Counted from the first letter of the stretch, positions 9,431 to 18,899 are shown. The stretch: 64,000 nucleotides of DNA from CAJXJP01 sp963926055 (GCA_963926055.1 CAWUVK010000007.1:62001-126000), one strand, 5' to 3'. Notes: generated by a model from the sequence alone, not told the origin. Numbers and translations are program-made.

Positions 9431-11044
9431 ATGATAAAAGTTAGCAAACAAGATTCGATTATTGATATTATTATAAAAATGAAACTCGTGAATGATAAAG
9501 AAATTATCCTTGAGTTTCCTTTTTGACATCCCGTTTTACATAATTATACTTCTTTAAAAATCCTCAAAAATAATGCAGGAAAAAAAGAATTAATAATTAT
9601 TACATCGGATATTACGGCAAAAAAAATCTGAAAAAAATTATGAATAAAATATTCAATGATTAATAATTGAGATGTTTTAGAACATAATTATACTTTTTGA
9701 GAATATTGTAAAGTACTCCTAAAAAACTATATTTGAGAACTTAAAAATATTTTTAAAAATAATAAATTTGAAGAATTTTATAATCCTTATTTAAGAAAAA
9801 AACAAGAACATAAATCAAAAATTTGATTCTTTTTAATCTGACTTTTAGTTTCCATTGGATTGTTTATATTTGTATTTTATTTTGCAGTAAATAAAACAGA
9901 TATTTACATTACTCCTGAAGTTACAATAAAAACAGCTGCAAAAAATTTTACATTTCAAGCAGAAAATCAATGATCAGTACTTAATCAAGTTAATACTATT
10001 TGATTAAAAGAAATATCTAAATTAGTCTATTTAAGTGAGACTTTTTGAGCAACTGGGATTGATGAATCTTCAGTTTCACGTGCAAGTGGAACAATAACTT
10101 TATACAATACTTTTCAAGAAAAAGTTCGTTTAAGAGCCGAAACAAGACTCCAACATAAAAATGGCTCTATATATACTATTAATCAATCTGTGGATTTACC
10201 TCCAGCAAGTGTAAGTTCTACTGGAGCAATTATTCCAAGTGAAAAAATTGCATATATTCAAGCTAATCTTTACGATGAAAAATGAGATTTTATTGGTCAA
10301 AGAGGTAATACAGGATCTTGAGAATTACTTATGCTTCCAGGGCTCAAATCGGATCAAGATAAAATTTATGCATACACAAAAACAAATATTTCTGGATGAA
10401 GTAATGAATATAAAAATATTCTCAATCAAAAAGATATAGATAATGCTAAAATTTTACTCGAATGAAAACTAAAAAATAAAGCACTCCAAGAAGTAAAAAA
10501 ACAAATTTCTCAAGATAATCAAACTAATAGTGTAACCTATGAAATAATTTGAGTTGATGATATTTTATTCCGGTCAAATCTTTGAATCACTTGATTTGAA
10601 AATTTAAAAATCGGAGATAAAATGCAAAATTTTACACTCAATGGAAATATTCGTTTACAAACATATATTTATAACACTCAAGAAGTTCTCAATCATCTTA
10701 AATGAGTACTCAGAGAAACACTCGTAGAAGAAATAGAAAATATTCGTTATATTGATGAAGATTCTTTGAGAGTTTGATATGAATTTGATAATAGAAAAAC
10801 AAATCCACTACAAATAAAAGCAACGATGGAAGTTCAAGCATCATTTGTGCATAACTTTTTAAGTAAGCAAAATAATTATGTAGAAAAACTCAAAAGTACT
10901 ATAACTGGAATAGACATCGAAGAAGCAGAAAAAATGCTTCTAAATACTTCTAAAATATCAAATGTTGATATAGAAGTTCGTCCATTTTTTATGAAAAAAA
11001 CTTCAAGTATTCCAAATAATATAGAGTTTCATGTAGAAGAATAA
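9431..11044 (+). CDS. Baseplate J-like membrane-anchored protein
   Basis: This 537-residue protein has the layout of the CPR 'baseplate J/gp47-like' proteins: a cytoplasmic alpha/beta head (IILEFPFGHPVLHNYTSLKI, ELIIITSDITAKKIGKKLGI), one transmembrane segment around 160-180 (GFFLIGLLVSIGLFIFVFYF), and an outside part starting ITPEVTIK with SGTITLYNTFQEKVRLRAET and a LLMLPGL stretch. The family resembles contractile-tail baseplate proteins, but its job in these cells is not known; an envelope-spanning structure is plausible. Roughly twenty glycines are TGA. It is transcribed away from the mutS-like gene and ends at a strong terminator. Confidence 0.8.
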
Positions 11045-11056
11045 ATATATATTTTA

Positions 11057-11106
11057 ATCCCAGGAAAGAGTTCTTAAAATTAAGAACTCTTTCCTGGGAT
11101 TTTTTG
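11057..11106 (+). terminator. Strong terminator
   Basis: A 20-bp perfect inverted repeat (11057-11076 and 11081-11100, core CCCAGGAAAGAGTTC) with a four-base loop is followed by a T run. Confidence 0.9.
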
Positions 11107-11121
11107 CGCATCTTTTTTTAT

Positions 11122-11173
11122 TTGACTAAAATTATTTTACGAATACATTATACCCACCCAGGGGGTAATTAAT
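11122..11173 (+). promoter_or_regulatory. Promoter and CsoR-type operator
   Basis: TTGACT (11122-11127) and CATTAT (11146-11151) form a promoter with an 18-bp spacer. Directly over and after the -10 box is TACCCACCCAGGGGGTA (11151-11167), a G/C-tract pseudo-palindrome like known CsoR/RcnR family operators. It lies 20 bp before the CsoR-like start, so binding would block transcription of the two-gene operon. Confidence 0.65.
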
Positions 11174-11187
11174 AATAATTATTTTTT

Positions 11188-11439
11188 ATGAACGAAAATA
11201 AAAAAAAGGCTCTGATTTCTATTAGAAAAGCAAAAACTTCTTTAGAAAAAATAGAGCAATCAATAGAAAATGATGAATATTGTGGAGATATTATTGTACA
11301 AAATATGGCTGCGATTGGACTTATTAAATCATCAAATAATAAACTTATCGAAGCATTTTTGCAAAACTGTGACACACATAGTTCTGCTGAAGAAAAAAAA
11401 GCAGAATTATTAAAACTATTTCAATTATCACATAAATAA
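11188..11439 (+). CDS. CsoR/FrmR-family metal- or sulfur-sensing repressor
   Basis: An 83-residue all-helical DUF156 repressor. KTSLEKIEQSIENDEYCGDI corresponds to the family's first helices, and Cys in DEYCGDI and in FLQNCDTHS sit where CsoR has its paired cysteines. The His usually two helical turns before the second Cys is not obvious (IEAFLQNC), so copper sensing is uncertain and persulfide or formaldehyde sensing (CstR, FrmR) is possible. It has its own operator-like promoter and is 6 bp before the DUF4395 gene, so it probably represses that operon. No TGA codons. Confidence 0.85.
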   Translation: MNENKKKALISIRKAKTSLEKIEQSIENDEYCGDIIVQNMAAIGLIKSSNNKLIEAFLQNCDTHSSAEEKKAELLKLFQLSHK

Positions 11440-11445
11440 AAAAAC

Positions 11446-11994
11446 ATGATAGCAAAAGATATCTGACAAATAATTCCATGATTACAAATAAATGGAAAAC
11501 CAGCTCCTTATGGAGTATTAAACGAAAGATCAATTAGAGCAACAGCATGAATTATGTTTGCTGTTTGATTTTTTACTATGATGTATACTTTTTTCACACA
11601 AGATTTCACTATTTTAAAAATAGTTGTAACAACGTTTTTCTTTGATTTTCTCGTAAAAGTTTTATGGGGGCCAAAATATTCTCCCATTGCATTCTTAGGA
11701 AAAAAACTTGTTTCAAAACAAAAACCAGAATATGTTTGAGCCATTCAAAAACGTTTTGCTTGGACACTCTGACTTATTATGAGTGGAAGTATTTTATTCA
11801 TTTCTATATTTCTTGGTATAAAATGAGCTCTTCCTTTAGCTTTATGTGGAACTTGTCTCACACTCATGTGGCTCGAATCAAGTGCTTGAATCTGTGTAGG
11901 ATGTAAAATATATTATTTCCTCGTAAACAAAAAAATAATCAAAGAACCTGCCATAAGACCAGCTTGTCCTGGAGGAAGCTGTAGTTTGAAATAA
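11446..11994 (+). CDS. DUF4395-family cysteine-rich membrane protein
   Basis: A 182-residue protein with about four membrane segments (ATAGIMFAVGFFTMMYTFF, ILKIVVTTFFFDFLVKVLW, LGLIMSGSILFISIFLGI, LALCGTCLTLMWLESSAGI). Cysteines are clustered as CGTC, CVGC and a C-terminal CPGGSC. DUF4395 genes are often found beside sulfurtransferases or redox genes; here the partner is a CsoR-like repressor. A role in handling reactive sulfur, thiol or metal at the membrane is inference from cysteine pairs and the regulator. Several membrane glycines are TGA. Confidence 0.85.
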
Positions 11995-12000
11995 AAAATA

Positions 12001-12036
12001 AAAGAGTTGTACTTAATATAAGTACAACTCTTTTTC
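12001..12036. terminator. Terminator between convergent genes
   Basis: A 15-bp stem around AGAGTTGTACTTA with its complement, then a T run, separates the DUF4395 gene from the short minus-strand gene. Confidence 0.8.
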
Positions 12037-12041
12037 GTATT

Positions 12042-12182
12042 TTATGAAATTTTATATACATCTGCGAGAGGATATATAAAATAATCTAGATTTCCTGACC
12101 AATACGGTTCATACAAGTATGAATCCGTATCATTTCCACAAAGCAGCAATGACACAGCAATAGCAACCTTCGAAACTCTCAT
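12042..12182 (-). CDS. Short secreted peptide candidate
   Basis: A 46-codon ORF begins MRVSKVAIAVSLLLCGNDTD: a basic start, a hydrophobic core and a Cys, i.e. a signal-peptide-like N-terminus, followed by a Tyr/Asp-rich tail. A purine-rich ribosome site (AGGGGAG) lies about nine bases before ATG, better than most genes here. The lipobox is not canonical (LLLC). No family is known; existence is supported only by the start site and the terminator just after it. Confidence 0.5.
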   Translation of the reverse strand: MRVSKVAIAVSLLLCGNDTDSYLYEPYWSGNLDYFIYPLADVYKIS

Positions 12183-12265
12183 AAGCCAATTCTCCCCTTT
12201 TTTTTATGTACTCTATTTATACATAAAAAAATAGTTTTTTCAATATTGGAAAGTTTTCGATAATT

Positions 12266-13372
12266 TTATTTTTCTATTTGTTCCCTTTTTAATAATTTAA
12301 AGGTTTCTTTGTCAAAAGTAAGATATTCTAATCAGTTTTCATTTGGTTCAAAAAAACAACATCATCCATGTTCTTCTATAACAATAGTATCATTTGTGAT
12401 ATTATTTACGTAAAATTTAATAATATTTTCTCCTAAATATGGAATTATTAAGTCAGTATATAAATTATATATTTTATTTGTATCCAATATATACAAATAT
12501 TCTATTCACTCTCCTTCATGTCATCATCCTGAGTTATAAATTAAGTCTCAGTTTGGGTAAACCTCAATACTTACATAAGTAAAATCCTCATATAATCAAG
12601 GTATTTTAATTTTATTTGAAATGATTCATTTATTTTTAATATAAAGTGTCGAAGGGTATTTTTTATCAATTGAACTATCAAAATTATCTATAATTATTAC
12701 TTCTAAATTTGTATTTATTCTTAGTATTTTTGTACCTATTCCATTTCAAATTCATAATCTATAATAAGTAATACCGTTATCAAGAATTTCTTTTGTGTAT
12801 TGATTACTATCAGTTGATGAAAATTTTATTTTTTCGAAGAATGATAATGAATTAAAATTCTCAGGTAAATTATTATTTTCTGTTAAATATGTAATTTTAT
12901 CAATGTTTATTTTATCTTTTAGGTAATTTAATATATATATTATTTTTTCTGATTTTTCAGTTTTTAAACGATAGTCTATTTCTTTTACAATTTGTTTCCA
13001 ATTATTTTTCAACTTACTTTTATCTCTATTTTCTACAATTTTATCTATTTTATTTTCTATTTCATAAATCCATGAATATTTCAAATCAGAATTTATCTCT
13101 GTTACTTTTTGATGTTTTATTTTAAGTTGTATTTTAAAATAATCTTCTTTTAAATTCCCTACTTCATTTTGAGGACATAGTTTATAATTATTCATTAAAA
13201 CTGCCTCTGATATTGATACTTCTATACAGTTTATTCCATAAGTATCACAAGCTTCATAATAATTATCTTTATTTTCAAAATCTTTTTCAGTCAGTCCGCA
13301 CTTTGGTCAGGCTCAAAAAACAACAGATATAAATAAAAGATAACCCAATAGTCAAATTATAATCTTTTTCAT
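12266..13372 (-). CDS. Secreted or lipid-anchored protein of unknown function
   Basis: 368 residues beginning MKKIIIGLLGYLLFISVVFG, a clear signal sequence, then a Cys shortly after (GAGPKCGLTEKDF), which may be the processing site or first disulfide. The chain is Asn/Lys/Ile-rich; a central helical part (YSWIYEIENKIDKIVENRDK) is followed by a beta-rich C-terminal half with a Gly-rich stretch YNSGGGHEGEG and a double Cys (GGCCFFEP). Half a dozen TGA-glycines keep it open. I recognise no family. Confidence 0.75.
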
Positions 13373-13424
13373 AGTAATTTTATTAAATTCTAATTAAAAC
13401 AAATAGTATGTAGTTTTTTTAATT

Positions 13425-14501
13425 TTACAACCCTAAGACATTTTCTTTGATAAAAGCTTTGGTCATACTTCTTGCGAGTATTTCGACATTTTTCATTGTT
13501 GGTGATTTTTCGAGAATTTTATTTTTCTTTTCTTCGAGCATTTCTTGATAATGATTTTTATTTGATTCAATCCAAGAGTTTACTTGATGAGAAATAAAGG
13601 ATTCTAATTTATTTTTAGCTTCTTGTTTTTGCTCAGCTAAGAAATTATTTTTTTGAGAAATTTCTTTTTTTTCTGCAGCTGCTTTTTTTTGAATATCAAA
13701 AACATAATTTTCCTCAAGTGCTTTTCTCACAAAACCTGCAGGATTTGTAGAACTTGAATTTTTTGATAGTTGTGAAACTACTTCCTGAATTCTAGAAAGT
13801 GAATAGTTTTGAATAAATTTATAAATCAGAGAATTATTAAAACCTATATTTTCCAACAACAACACAACTTCAGCTTCTTCTTGTTTGTTGTTATTTTTAT
13901 TAATAATATCTTCTTGTAAATTATTATCTTCTAATGGTGTATTTTGACCAACAGCGGAAATACCATTGGCAGAAGTATCAACTGTTGATGATACATTTGT
14001 ATGTATTTGGTTTGCAGTATTTTCGTGTGTGGTTTTCCCGTTTGTAGATAATCGACTATCGGTAAGAGAGTCTCCGAATGTCGATTCCTGACTAACGGAT
14101 TTTTTCGCTATTTTATCAGTATTTTTAATTTCATTTGGATCAATTACTTCATCCGGTGTAAAGATAAGATCTTTTCATGCAAACTTACCTCAGTCTTTTT
14201 TTTCTATTATTTTTAGTATTTTCAAGTCTTGAAATTCCTCCAAAGCGCTTGGAATGAATCTCACAGAGAGTCCTGAATAGGTAGAAATAGTTTTAGTAAA
14301 GAATGAGATTTCTTTTCCGTTAAAATCACTGTCTATTTCTGTAAGTGTTTGGTACAGAAGTAACATTTTTGATTTTTTAGCAGAATCATCAGCATAAATT
14401 TTTCTTATCAGTCTGTTTATCTTTTTTTCTTGCCAACAAAAAGGTTGTTTTCTTGTTGATCTCATCGAGTTTCTATCGAGCATAAGAGACTGGTTTAACA
14501 T
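13425..14501 (-). CDS. Replication-initiator-like winged-helix protein
   Basis: 358 residues. The N-terminal 100 residues (RNSMRSTRKQPFCW, LLLYQTLTEIDSDFNGKEI, SVRFIPSALEEFQDLKIL) look like a winged-helix DNA-binding domain. A low-complexity Ser/Thr/Asn linker follows, then a helical domain with IGFNNSLIYKFIQNYSLSRI and NPAGFVRKALEENY, a signature common in plasmid and phage replication proteins of the RepA/DnaD-like kind. A coiled-coil tail closes it. It starts one base after the AbiEi-like gene stops, so both are one operon. A plasmid-derived origin is inferred. Confidence 0.6.
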
Positions 14502-14502
14502 A

Positions 14503-15240
14503 TTATATCAAGCTGTCTAAATCTTCATGTGTTTGAGAATTTAGAGTTTTTTTCATCGTATTTTTTTGTGTCGTTGCTTTTCTATAATCGATTTGTTTCC
14601 CTGCTTGACGCAGTGTTGTCATAATCATTTTGTGTCGTTGTGAAAATCAGTTTTGTTTGTATAAGAGAGCTAATTTAGCTATTCAGCTAGATTTAAAACC
14701 ATCTTGAATCATTTTATGTATATTTTCTTGTGAAATATCTAAACTCATCATATAACGCAAAAAATCTGAGTTTTCAGAAATATTTTTATAATTGTTTATA
14801 TAGAGTGAAAACGGTTGTTCTATTTTTAGTGTCGTTTCCACAATTTTTATATCTTTTGTATACCTTGGAACTCTACTGGCTTTAAATTTTATAGAATATT
14901 TTTCTGATAGATTAGATTCAAAATTTTTAGTTTTAGTAATAATTTCAAATGTTTTAACTCATCAAATATCTCATAAAAAATACGAGGCAGCAAAGTCTCA
15001 GCTTAAAATTCATCCTAATTTTTCGAGTATTTTATATTTATATTTTTCTAAAATTTCTGAATCAAATTGTTCAGATTTTTTTAAAATAAATATTCCTCGA
15101 ATAGGAGAATATAACATATTTTTTTGCACTAAATAATTTTTTACTGTGAGTTTTAATTTCTTTGACTCATACACATACTCATTATTTTGTTTTGCGCTCT
15201 TTAAAAATGCTTTTACTTGTTCTAATACACTTATTCTCAC
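14503..15240 (-). CDS. AbiEi-like antitoxin/transcription regulator
   Basis: 245 residues beginning at a GTG codon (MRISVLEQVKAFLKSAKQ). The N-terminal winged-helix part with NYLVQKNMLYSPIRGIFIL and KILEKLGGILSGDFAASYFLGD resembles AbiEi-type regulators, the antitoxin and autorepressor of type IV AbiE systems. No AbiEii nucleotidyltransferase toxin is next to it; instead a replication-like gene follows. Two copies of a 15-bp palindrome lie in its promoter, as expected for autorepression. Family placement is by pattern only and could be a related regulator. Confidence 0.5.
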
Positions 15241-15265
15241 TATTAAGCCATTATTAATTAAATAA

Positions 15266-15321
15266 ATTATATTTACATAAAATATGTATTTATTTAAATT
15301 TATATTTACATAAAAAATGTA
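15266..15321 (-). promoter_or_regulatory. Twin palindromic operators of the AbiEi-like operon
   Basis: TACATAAAATATGTA (15274-15288) and TACATAAAAAATGTA (15307-15321) are 33 bp apart centre to centre, three helical turns, in the same orientation. A TATAAT -10 box on the minus strand (15266-15271) abuts the first, so a bound repressor would cover the promoter. The GTG start is 26 bp further. Confidence 0.55.
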
Positions 15322-15335
15322 AGTATAAATGTATT

Positions 15336-15367
15336 AAAAAAACAACGTGTATCGTTGGTTTTTTGAA
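15336..15367 (-). terminator. Hairpin upstream of the AbiEi-like operon
   Basis: CAACG and CGTTG arms flanked by seven-base A and T tracts make an intrinsic terminator readable on the minus strand (and the plus strand). No gene ends here, so it either insulates the operon or is part of a leader. Confidence 0.45.
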
Positions 15368-15595
15368 TATAAAGGGATTACTTGAGTAAATATTCCATTC
15401 TATATTCTTATACTATTTGTATACAAAAAGAAAAGAAAATCAAATTTTTTCACTACTTTTTTACACTCCGAAACTCGTAAAAACATTGTTAAAAACTCAT
15501 TTTCTTGAGTCAGTATTTATTACTTTTCACTTTTTAACAAAAAAGTACATAAAAAACTTGTGTTAAAAACTCATATGTGTGAAAATTTATGCAAG
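15368..15595. other. Non-coding stretch with short direct repeats
   Basis: No credible ORF is seen in either strand. The 13-mer GTTAAAAACTCAT occurs twice (15488-15500 and 15562-15574), and further T/A-rich words such as TTTTTAACAAAAAAGTACAT lie between them. Beside a replication-initiator-like gene, this could be an origin or control region, but two copies are too few to call iterons. Confidence 0.3.
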
Positions 15596-15596
15596 A

Positions 15597-15618
15597 AAAA
15601 AAGCCCGATTGGGCTTTT
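15597..15618 (-). terminator. Terminator of the coiled-coil gene
   Basis: AAAAGCCC/GGGCTTTT arms with a short loop and a T tract on the minus strand lie 38 bp after the stop of the 77-residue protein. Confidence 0.8.
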
Positions 15619-15655
15619 AATATTTTAAAATTAGATAAATAAAATACTATCTAAT

Positions 15656-15889
15656 TTATGCGTTTTGAGTTGCTATTTGTAATTTTAACTCAGCGTTTTC
15701 TTTTTGCGCAGTTAAGGCTTCATTTTTAGCTTCCAATTCTGCATTTTTAGCTTTAAGAATAGCAACTTCTGCTTTTCGTTCAGCTTCAGCTATCCCATCT
15801 TCCTTACCATCTCTATAACCAGACTTATATCCCTCATCACGAAGTTCTAGATCTTGTTTAAGTTGGTAAGATGTTTGATTATCTGACAT
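15656..15889 (-). CDS. Small coiled-coil protein
   Basis: A 77-residue protein. The first 40 residues are charged with a Gly/Tyr-rich stretch (DEGYKSGYRDGKEDGIAEAE), a pattern also seen in FliH/Yae1-like repeats, followed by a heptad-like Ala/Glu/Lys coiled coil (ILKAKNAELEAKNEALTAQK). A GGAG ribosome site stands about seven bases before ATG. There are no TGA codons and codon use is that of the well expressed genes. It has its own terminator. No function is assigned. Confidence 0.75.
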   Translation of the reverse strand: MSDNQTSYQLKQDLELRDEGYKSGYRDGKEDGIAEAERKAEVAILKAKNAELEAKNEALTAQKENAELKLQIATQNA

Positions 15890-15963
15890 ATATTTCTCCA
15901 GTATTGTTTCTAACTCGGGATTGAGTTAGTTGAAATATTATATACCAAACAAATAAAAGTCAA

Positions 15964-16000
15964 CAAAAAAGAAAGTTTTTTAAAAACTTTCTTTTTTGTT
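15964..16000 (-). terminator. Terminator of the first DEAD-box helicase gene
   Basis: AAAAAAGAAAGTTTTT and its complement with a short loop, followed by T residues on the minus strand, 30 bp past the stop. Confidence 0.8.
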
Positions 16001-16029
16001 TTGAAAAGTATGATTTTTCAGTGTAGTTT

Positions 16030-17835
16030 CTAGTATCTAGAACCACCACTTCTTCTTTCACCACCTCTAGAAGATCCTCCGTCTCTTGAAGAACCACCTC
16101 TGTATCCACCTCTAGAAGAACCTCCATCTCTTGAAGATCCGCCTCTGAAACCTCCTCAACCAGATCTGTTTCCACCTCTGTTGAATCCACCTCCAGATCT
16201 ACCTCCTCTAGAAGAACCTCCATCTTTTGATTTAGCTTCTACTACTAATGGTTTTCTTGGATTTTTTTGTTTAAAAATAGCAAGAATAAGCTCAGCATCA
16301 CTTTCAGTTACATTAATGAATGAAAATTCATTCATGATTTCAATTTGTCCAACATCACCAATTTTAGCTTCTACTTCTCTTTCGATAAATTTAATCAGCG
16401 TTCCAGGAGTTAAATTATCTAATTTCCCTTTTGCGATAAATAATCTTTTTGTTCCGTTTGGAGTATTTGCTGGTCTTGAATCTTCTCTAATCATATTATA
16501 GTGAGTTTCAGAAAATTCATTTCCGTATCCTTCTTTGATTAAAGCAGCTAAAACTTCGTGAGCTTCACCAAGTTCTAATAATTGTTTTGCTAGTTCAAAA
16601 TATCTTTCACCTTCTTTTGCAGCGATAAATTCTTGAGTATTTGTTATAAGTCTTTTTTTCTTAAATTCAATAACTTGAGCAACTTCAGGAAGTGTAGCAA
16701 CTTCGATTTTTTGTTTAATAAGTCTTTCAATAAACATAAGCATTCTTGAGTCTCTTCTTGAAACAAAAGAAATTGCTTCTCCTTTATTCCCAGCTCTCCC
16801 AGTTCTCCCAATTCTATGCGTATATGTTTCAGCTGAATCTGGAAGTGAATAGTTTACTACATGAGTTAAACTATTTACATCAATCCCTCTTGCTGCAACA
16901 TCAGTAGCAACTAAAATTGAAATAGCTTTATTTTTAAATCTAGCAAGAGTTTTTTCTCTCATAGATTGATCAATATCACCATGAATACCTTCTACTTTAT
17001 ATCCTCTGTTCATTAATCTTGCAGCAACATCATCTACATCAGATTTTGTTCTACAGAAAATAATTCCGTAAAAATCAAATTCTACTTCGATTACTCTACA
17101 TAGTGCTTCAAATTTATCACCTTCGTTTATTTTATAACAAACTTGAGTAATGTTTTTATTTGTTTTTTCTTCTCTTTGAATCGTTACTTTATCATGATCA
17201 CCAATATATTTATGAACAATATCTTGGATAGATTTAGGCATAGTTGCAGAGAAAAGTAAAACTTTTTTTTGTTTTGGAGTATGTTCTAAAATTTCTTCAA
17301 TTTCTTCTTTAAACCCAATATTTAACATTTCATCAGCTTCATCTAGAATGAAGTAATTAATATGATCTAAGTTTAGAGTTCTTCTTTTGATTAAGTGATC
17401 TTTTACTCTCCCAGGAGTACCAACAACGATTTGAGGACCTCTTTTTAATCCTGATAATTCATCTCTTACATTTTGTCCACCGTAAAGAAGTTGAATATTT
17501 ACTCCGTCTACAGCAAATGATTTAATTTCTTCTGCTACTTGAATTGCTAATTCTCTTGTTGGAGCAAGAATCATAGCTTGAATATGTTTAGCATTTTTAT
17601 CTAATCTTTCTAATAAAGGAATCCCAAAAGATGCAGTTTTCCCTGTACCAGTTTGAGCTTGACCAATAATATCTTTATCCCCATTAAGTAAAAGAGGAAT
17701 AACTCCAGCTTGAACAGGAGATGGATATTCATATCCTTTTTTAGTAATTGCAGCAAGCATTTTTTCAGAAAGTCCTAAGTCAGAAAATTTTACTTTTTTT
17801 TCTTCAACTTTCTCAATTTTTTCAATATTTTCCAT
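16030..17835 (-). CDS. DEAD-box RNA helicase with RGG-rich tail
   Basis: A 601-residue ATP-dependent RNA helicase of the CsdA/DeaD type, expected to unwind structured RNA in ribosome assembly and at low temperature. Q motif FSDLGLSEKMLAAITKKGYEYPSPVQ, AQTGTGKT, PTRELAIQ, GTPGR, DEAD, SAT, and HRIGRTGRAG are all present. A DbpA-like RNA-binding domain follows (about 470-560) and the protein ends in a Gly/Arg/Ser-rich tail (SSRGGYRGGSSRDGGSSRGG). The tail holds the only in-frame TGA-glycine; stopping there would cut off the last 42 residues. The ATG at 17835 is chosen because the domain begins there and the extension upstream covers a leader hairpin. Confidence 0.95.
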
Positions 17836-17902
17836 TGTTTTTATGATTAAAATATCATCAATATCTTTATATGTAGATACTGGATATTTTGAAATAAAGA
17901 AC

Positions 17903-17938
17903 AAAAAAAGAAGAACGCGCAAAAGTTCTTCTTTTTTT
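17903..17938 (-). promoter_or_regulatory. Attenuator-like hairpin in the helicase leader
   Basis: Arms AAAAAAAGAAGAAC and GTTCTTCTTTTTTT pair with an eight-base loop (GCGCAAAA on the plus strand), giving an intrinsic terminator in the minus direction 67 bases before the helicase start codon and inside its transcript. It could cause premature termination, with read-through when the helicase is short or cells are cold; this is inference from position. Confidence 0.55.
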
Positions 17939-18113
17939 AAGAGAACTTCCAAAAGTTAATTAGATAATATATTTATGTATATATTTTTTTACGCGAGTTA
18001 TGCTCCGTAAAACTCAATATATTTTCATAAAAATATCACGCTAAGTTTGAGTTTTTGGAACTTCTTATTTATTTGTTACGCCGAGATTATATGGACTTTA
18101 TTTTATATTGCAA
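17939..18113 (-). promoter_or_regulatory. Promoter and long 5' leader of the DEAD-box gene
   Basis: On the minus strand TTGCAA (18113-18108), a 16-bp spacer and TATAAT (18091-18086) form a good promoter. It leaves an untranslated leader of about 240 bases. The leader contains complementary arms (AAAACTCAA with TTGAGTTTT) enclosing GATATTTTTATGAAAATATA and then TACG...CGTA. No gene is seen here. Long folded leaders are typical of cold-shock RNA helicase genes. Confidence 0.6.
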
Positions 18114-18190
18114 GTTTATTATTAAATACAAAACAACTCATTGTCAAAAAGTAATTTTTATCCTCTAAATGCTGGTAAAAAGATGGAAAA

Positions 18191-18238
18191 TAAAAAAAAC
18201 AAGAGAATATAAATTTTAGTTATATTCTCTTGTTTTTA
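18191..18238 (-). terminator. Terminator after the lepB-like unit
   Basis: AAACAAGAGAATATAA and its complement form a 15- to 17-bp stem with flanking A and T tracts. It closes the minus-strand pilin and peptidase cluster and faces the helicase promoter. Confidence 0.8.
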
Positions 18239-18307
18239 ACATGAAATAAAATATTCTCATTCACATGAAAAATTTGGTGTTTGAGTTTTTGTCTTATTAT
18301 TCGGCAT
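18236..18307 (-). CDS. Possible 23-residue peptide
   Basis: A very short ORF (begins MPNNKTKTQTPNF, ends CEGEYFISC) between the peptidase gene and the terminator. It reads one TGA as Gly, has two Cys nine residues apart and its stop lies in the terminator stem, as in several real genes here. There is no ribosome site and no family. It may be chance. Confidence 0.3.
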
Positions 18308-18360
18308 ATTGTACAGAATTTTTAGAGTGATCAAAATATTAAGTTACATAAAAGTATTTT

Positions 18361-18876
18361 TTATTGAAATTTTCAGACTATATCTTTTTCTCATATAGCT
18401 CAAAATTTTCTAGAATCATCACTGTTTCAAATATTATCTCAAAATATAAAATATGATCATTTTTGTAAAACATTATTTTTTATAAATAATTTCATTAATT
18501 TTATTTCTGCATCTGTAAAAATATAATTATTTCAGGCAGAATTTTTTAATTCTTTATTATTTATAATTATTTTGTTTTCTTCAAAAACTATTTTATCTCC
18601 AGGAAAACCATATAATATTTTCATATAAATATTCCCCGTATTTGCAAAATCATAAGCAATAATGTCCTCTCTTTGTAATGTATTACAATTGTAATATCAA
18701 ATGAAAAAATTTACTTTTTCACCATTTTTAAATAATGGACTCATAGAATTCCCAGAAATATTTTTTTCTATTTGAGTATAACAGTTTCAAAATAAATATT
18801 CTCTAAAAAAAGTGTGGAAAAATATTCCCACACAAAAAAATATTCAGATTATTATACATACAATATTTTTTTTCAT
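18361..18876 (-). CDS. Signal peptidase I-like protease (S26)
   Basis: 171 residues. An N-terminal membrane anchor (CIIIGIFFCVGIFFHTFF) is followed by the S26 box with the catalytic Ser, ISGNSMSPLFKNGEKV, the box containing TGNIYMKILYGFPGDKI where the Lys general base is expected (MK), and the C-terminal GDNIGNSDDSRKFGAI. It would remove signal peptides at the outer face of the membrane. Lying beside secreted pilin-like genes, it may be dedicated to them; a housekeeping role is equally possible. Confidence 0.88.
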
Positions 18877-18899
18877 AATTTTATATTAAATGAATTGAA

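Noticed and set aside
9296..9529. Extension of the MutS-like gene to an ATG at 9529
   Set aside because: It would overlap 98 bp of the divergent baseplate-J-like gene, and most of the added residues are unlike MutS; only the part near 9300-9350 may be a relic.
15488..15574. Iterons of a replication origin
   Set aside because: Only two copies of the 13-mer, unevenly spaced; kept only as a note on the non-coding stretch.
16156..17952. A longer helicase start at 17952 and a stop at the TGA at 16156
   Set aside because: The upstream extension covers a leader hairpin and is not helicase-like; the TGA is a glycine in the RGG-rich tail, which continues to a TAG at 16030.
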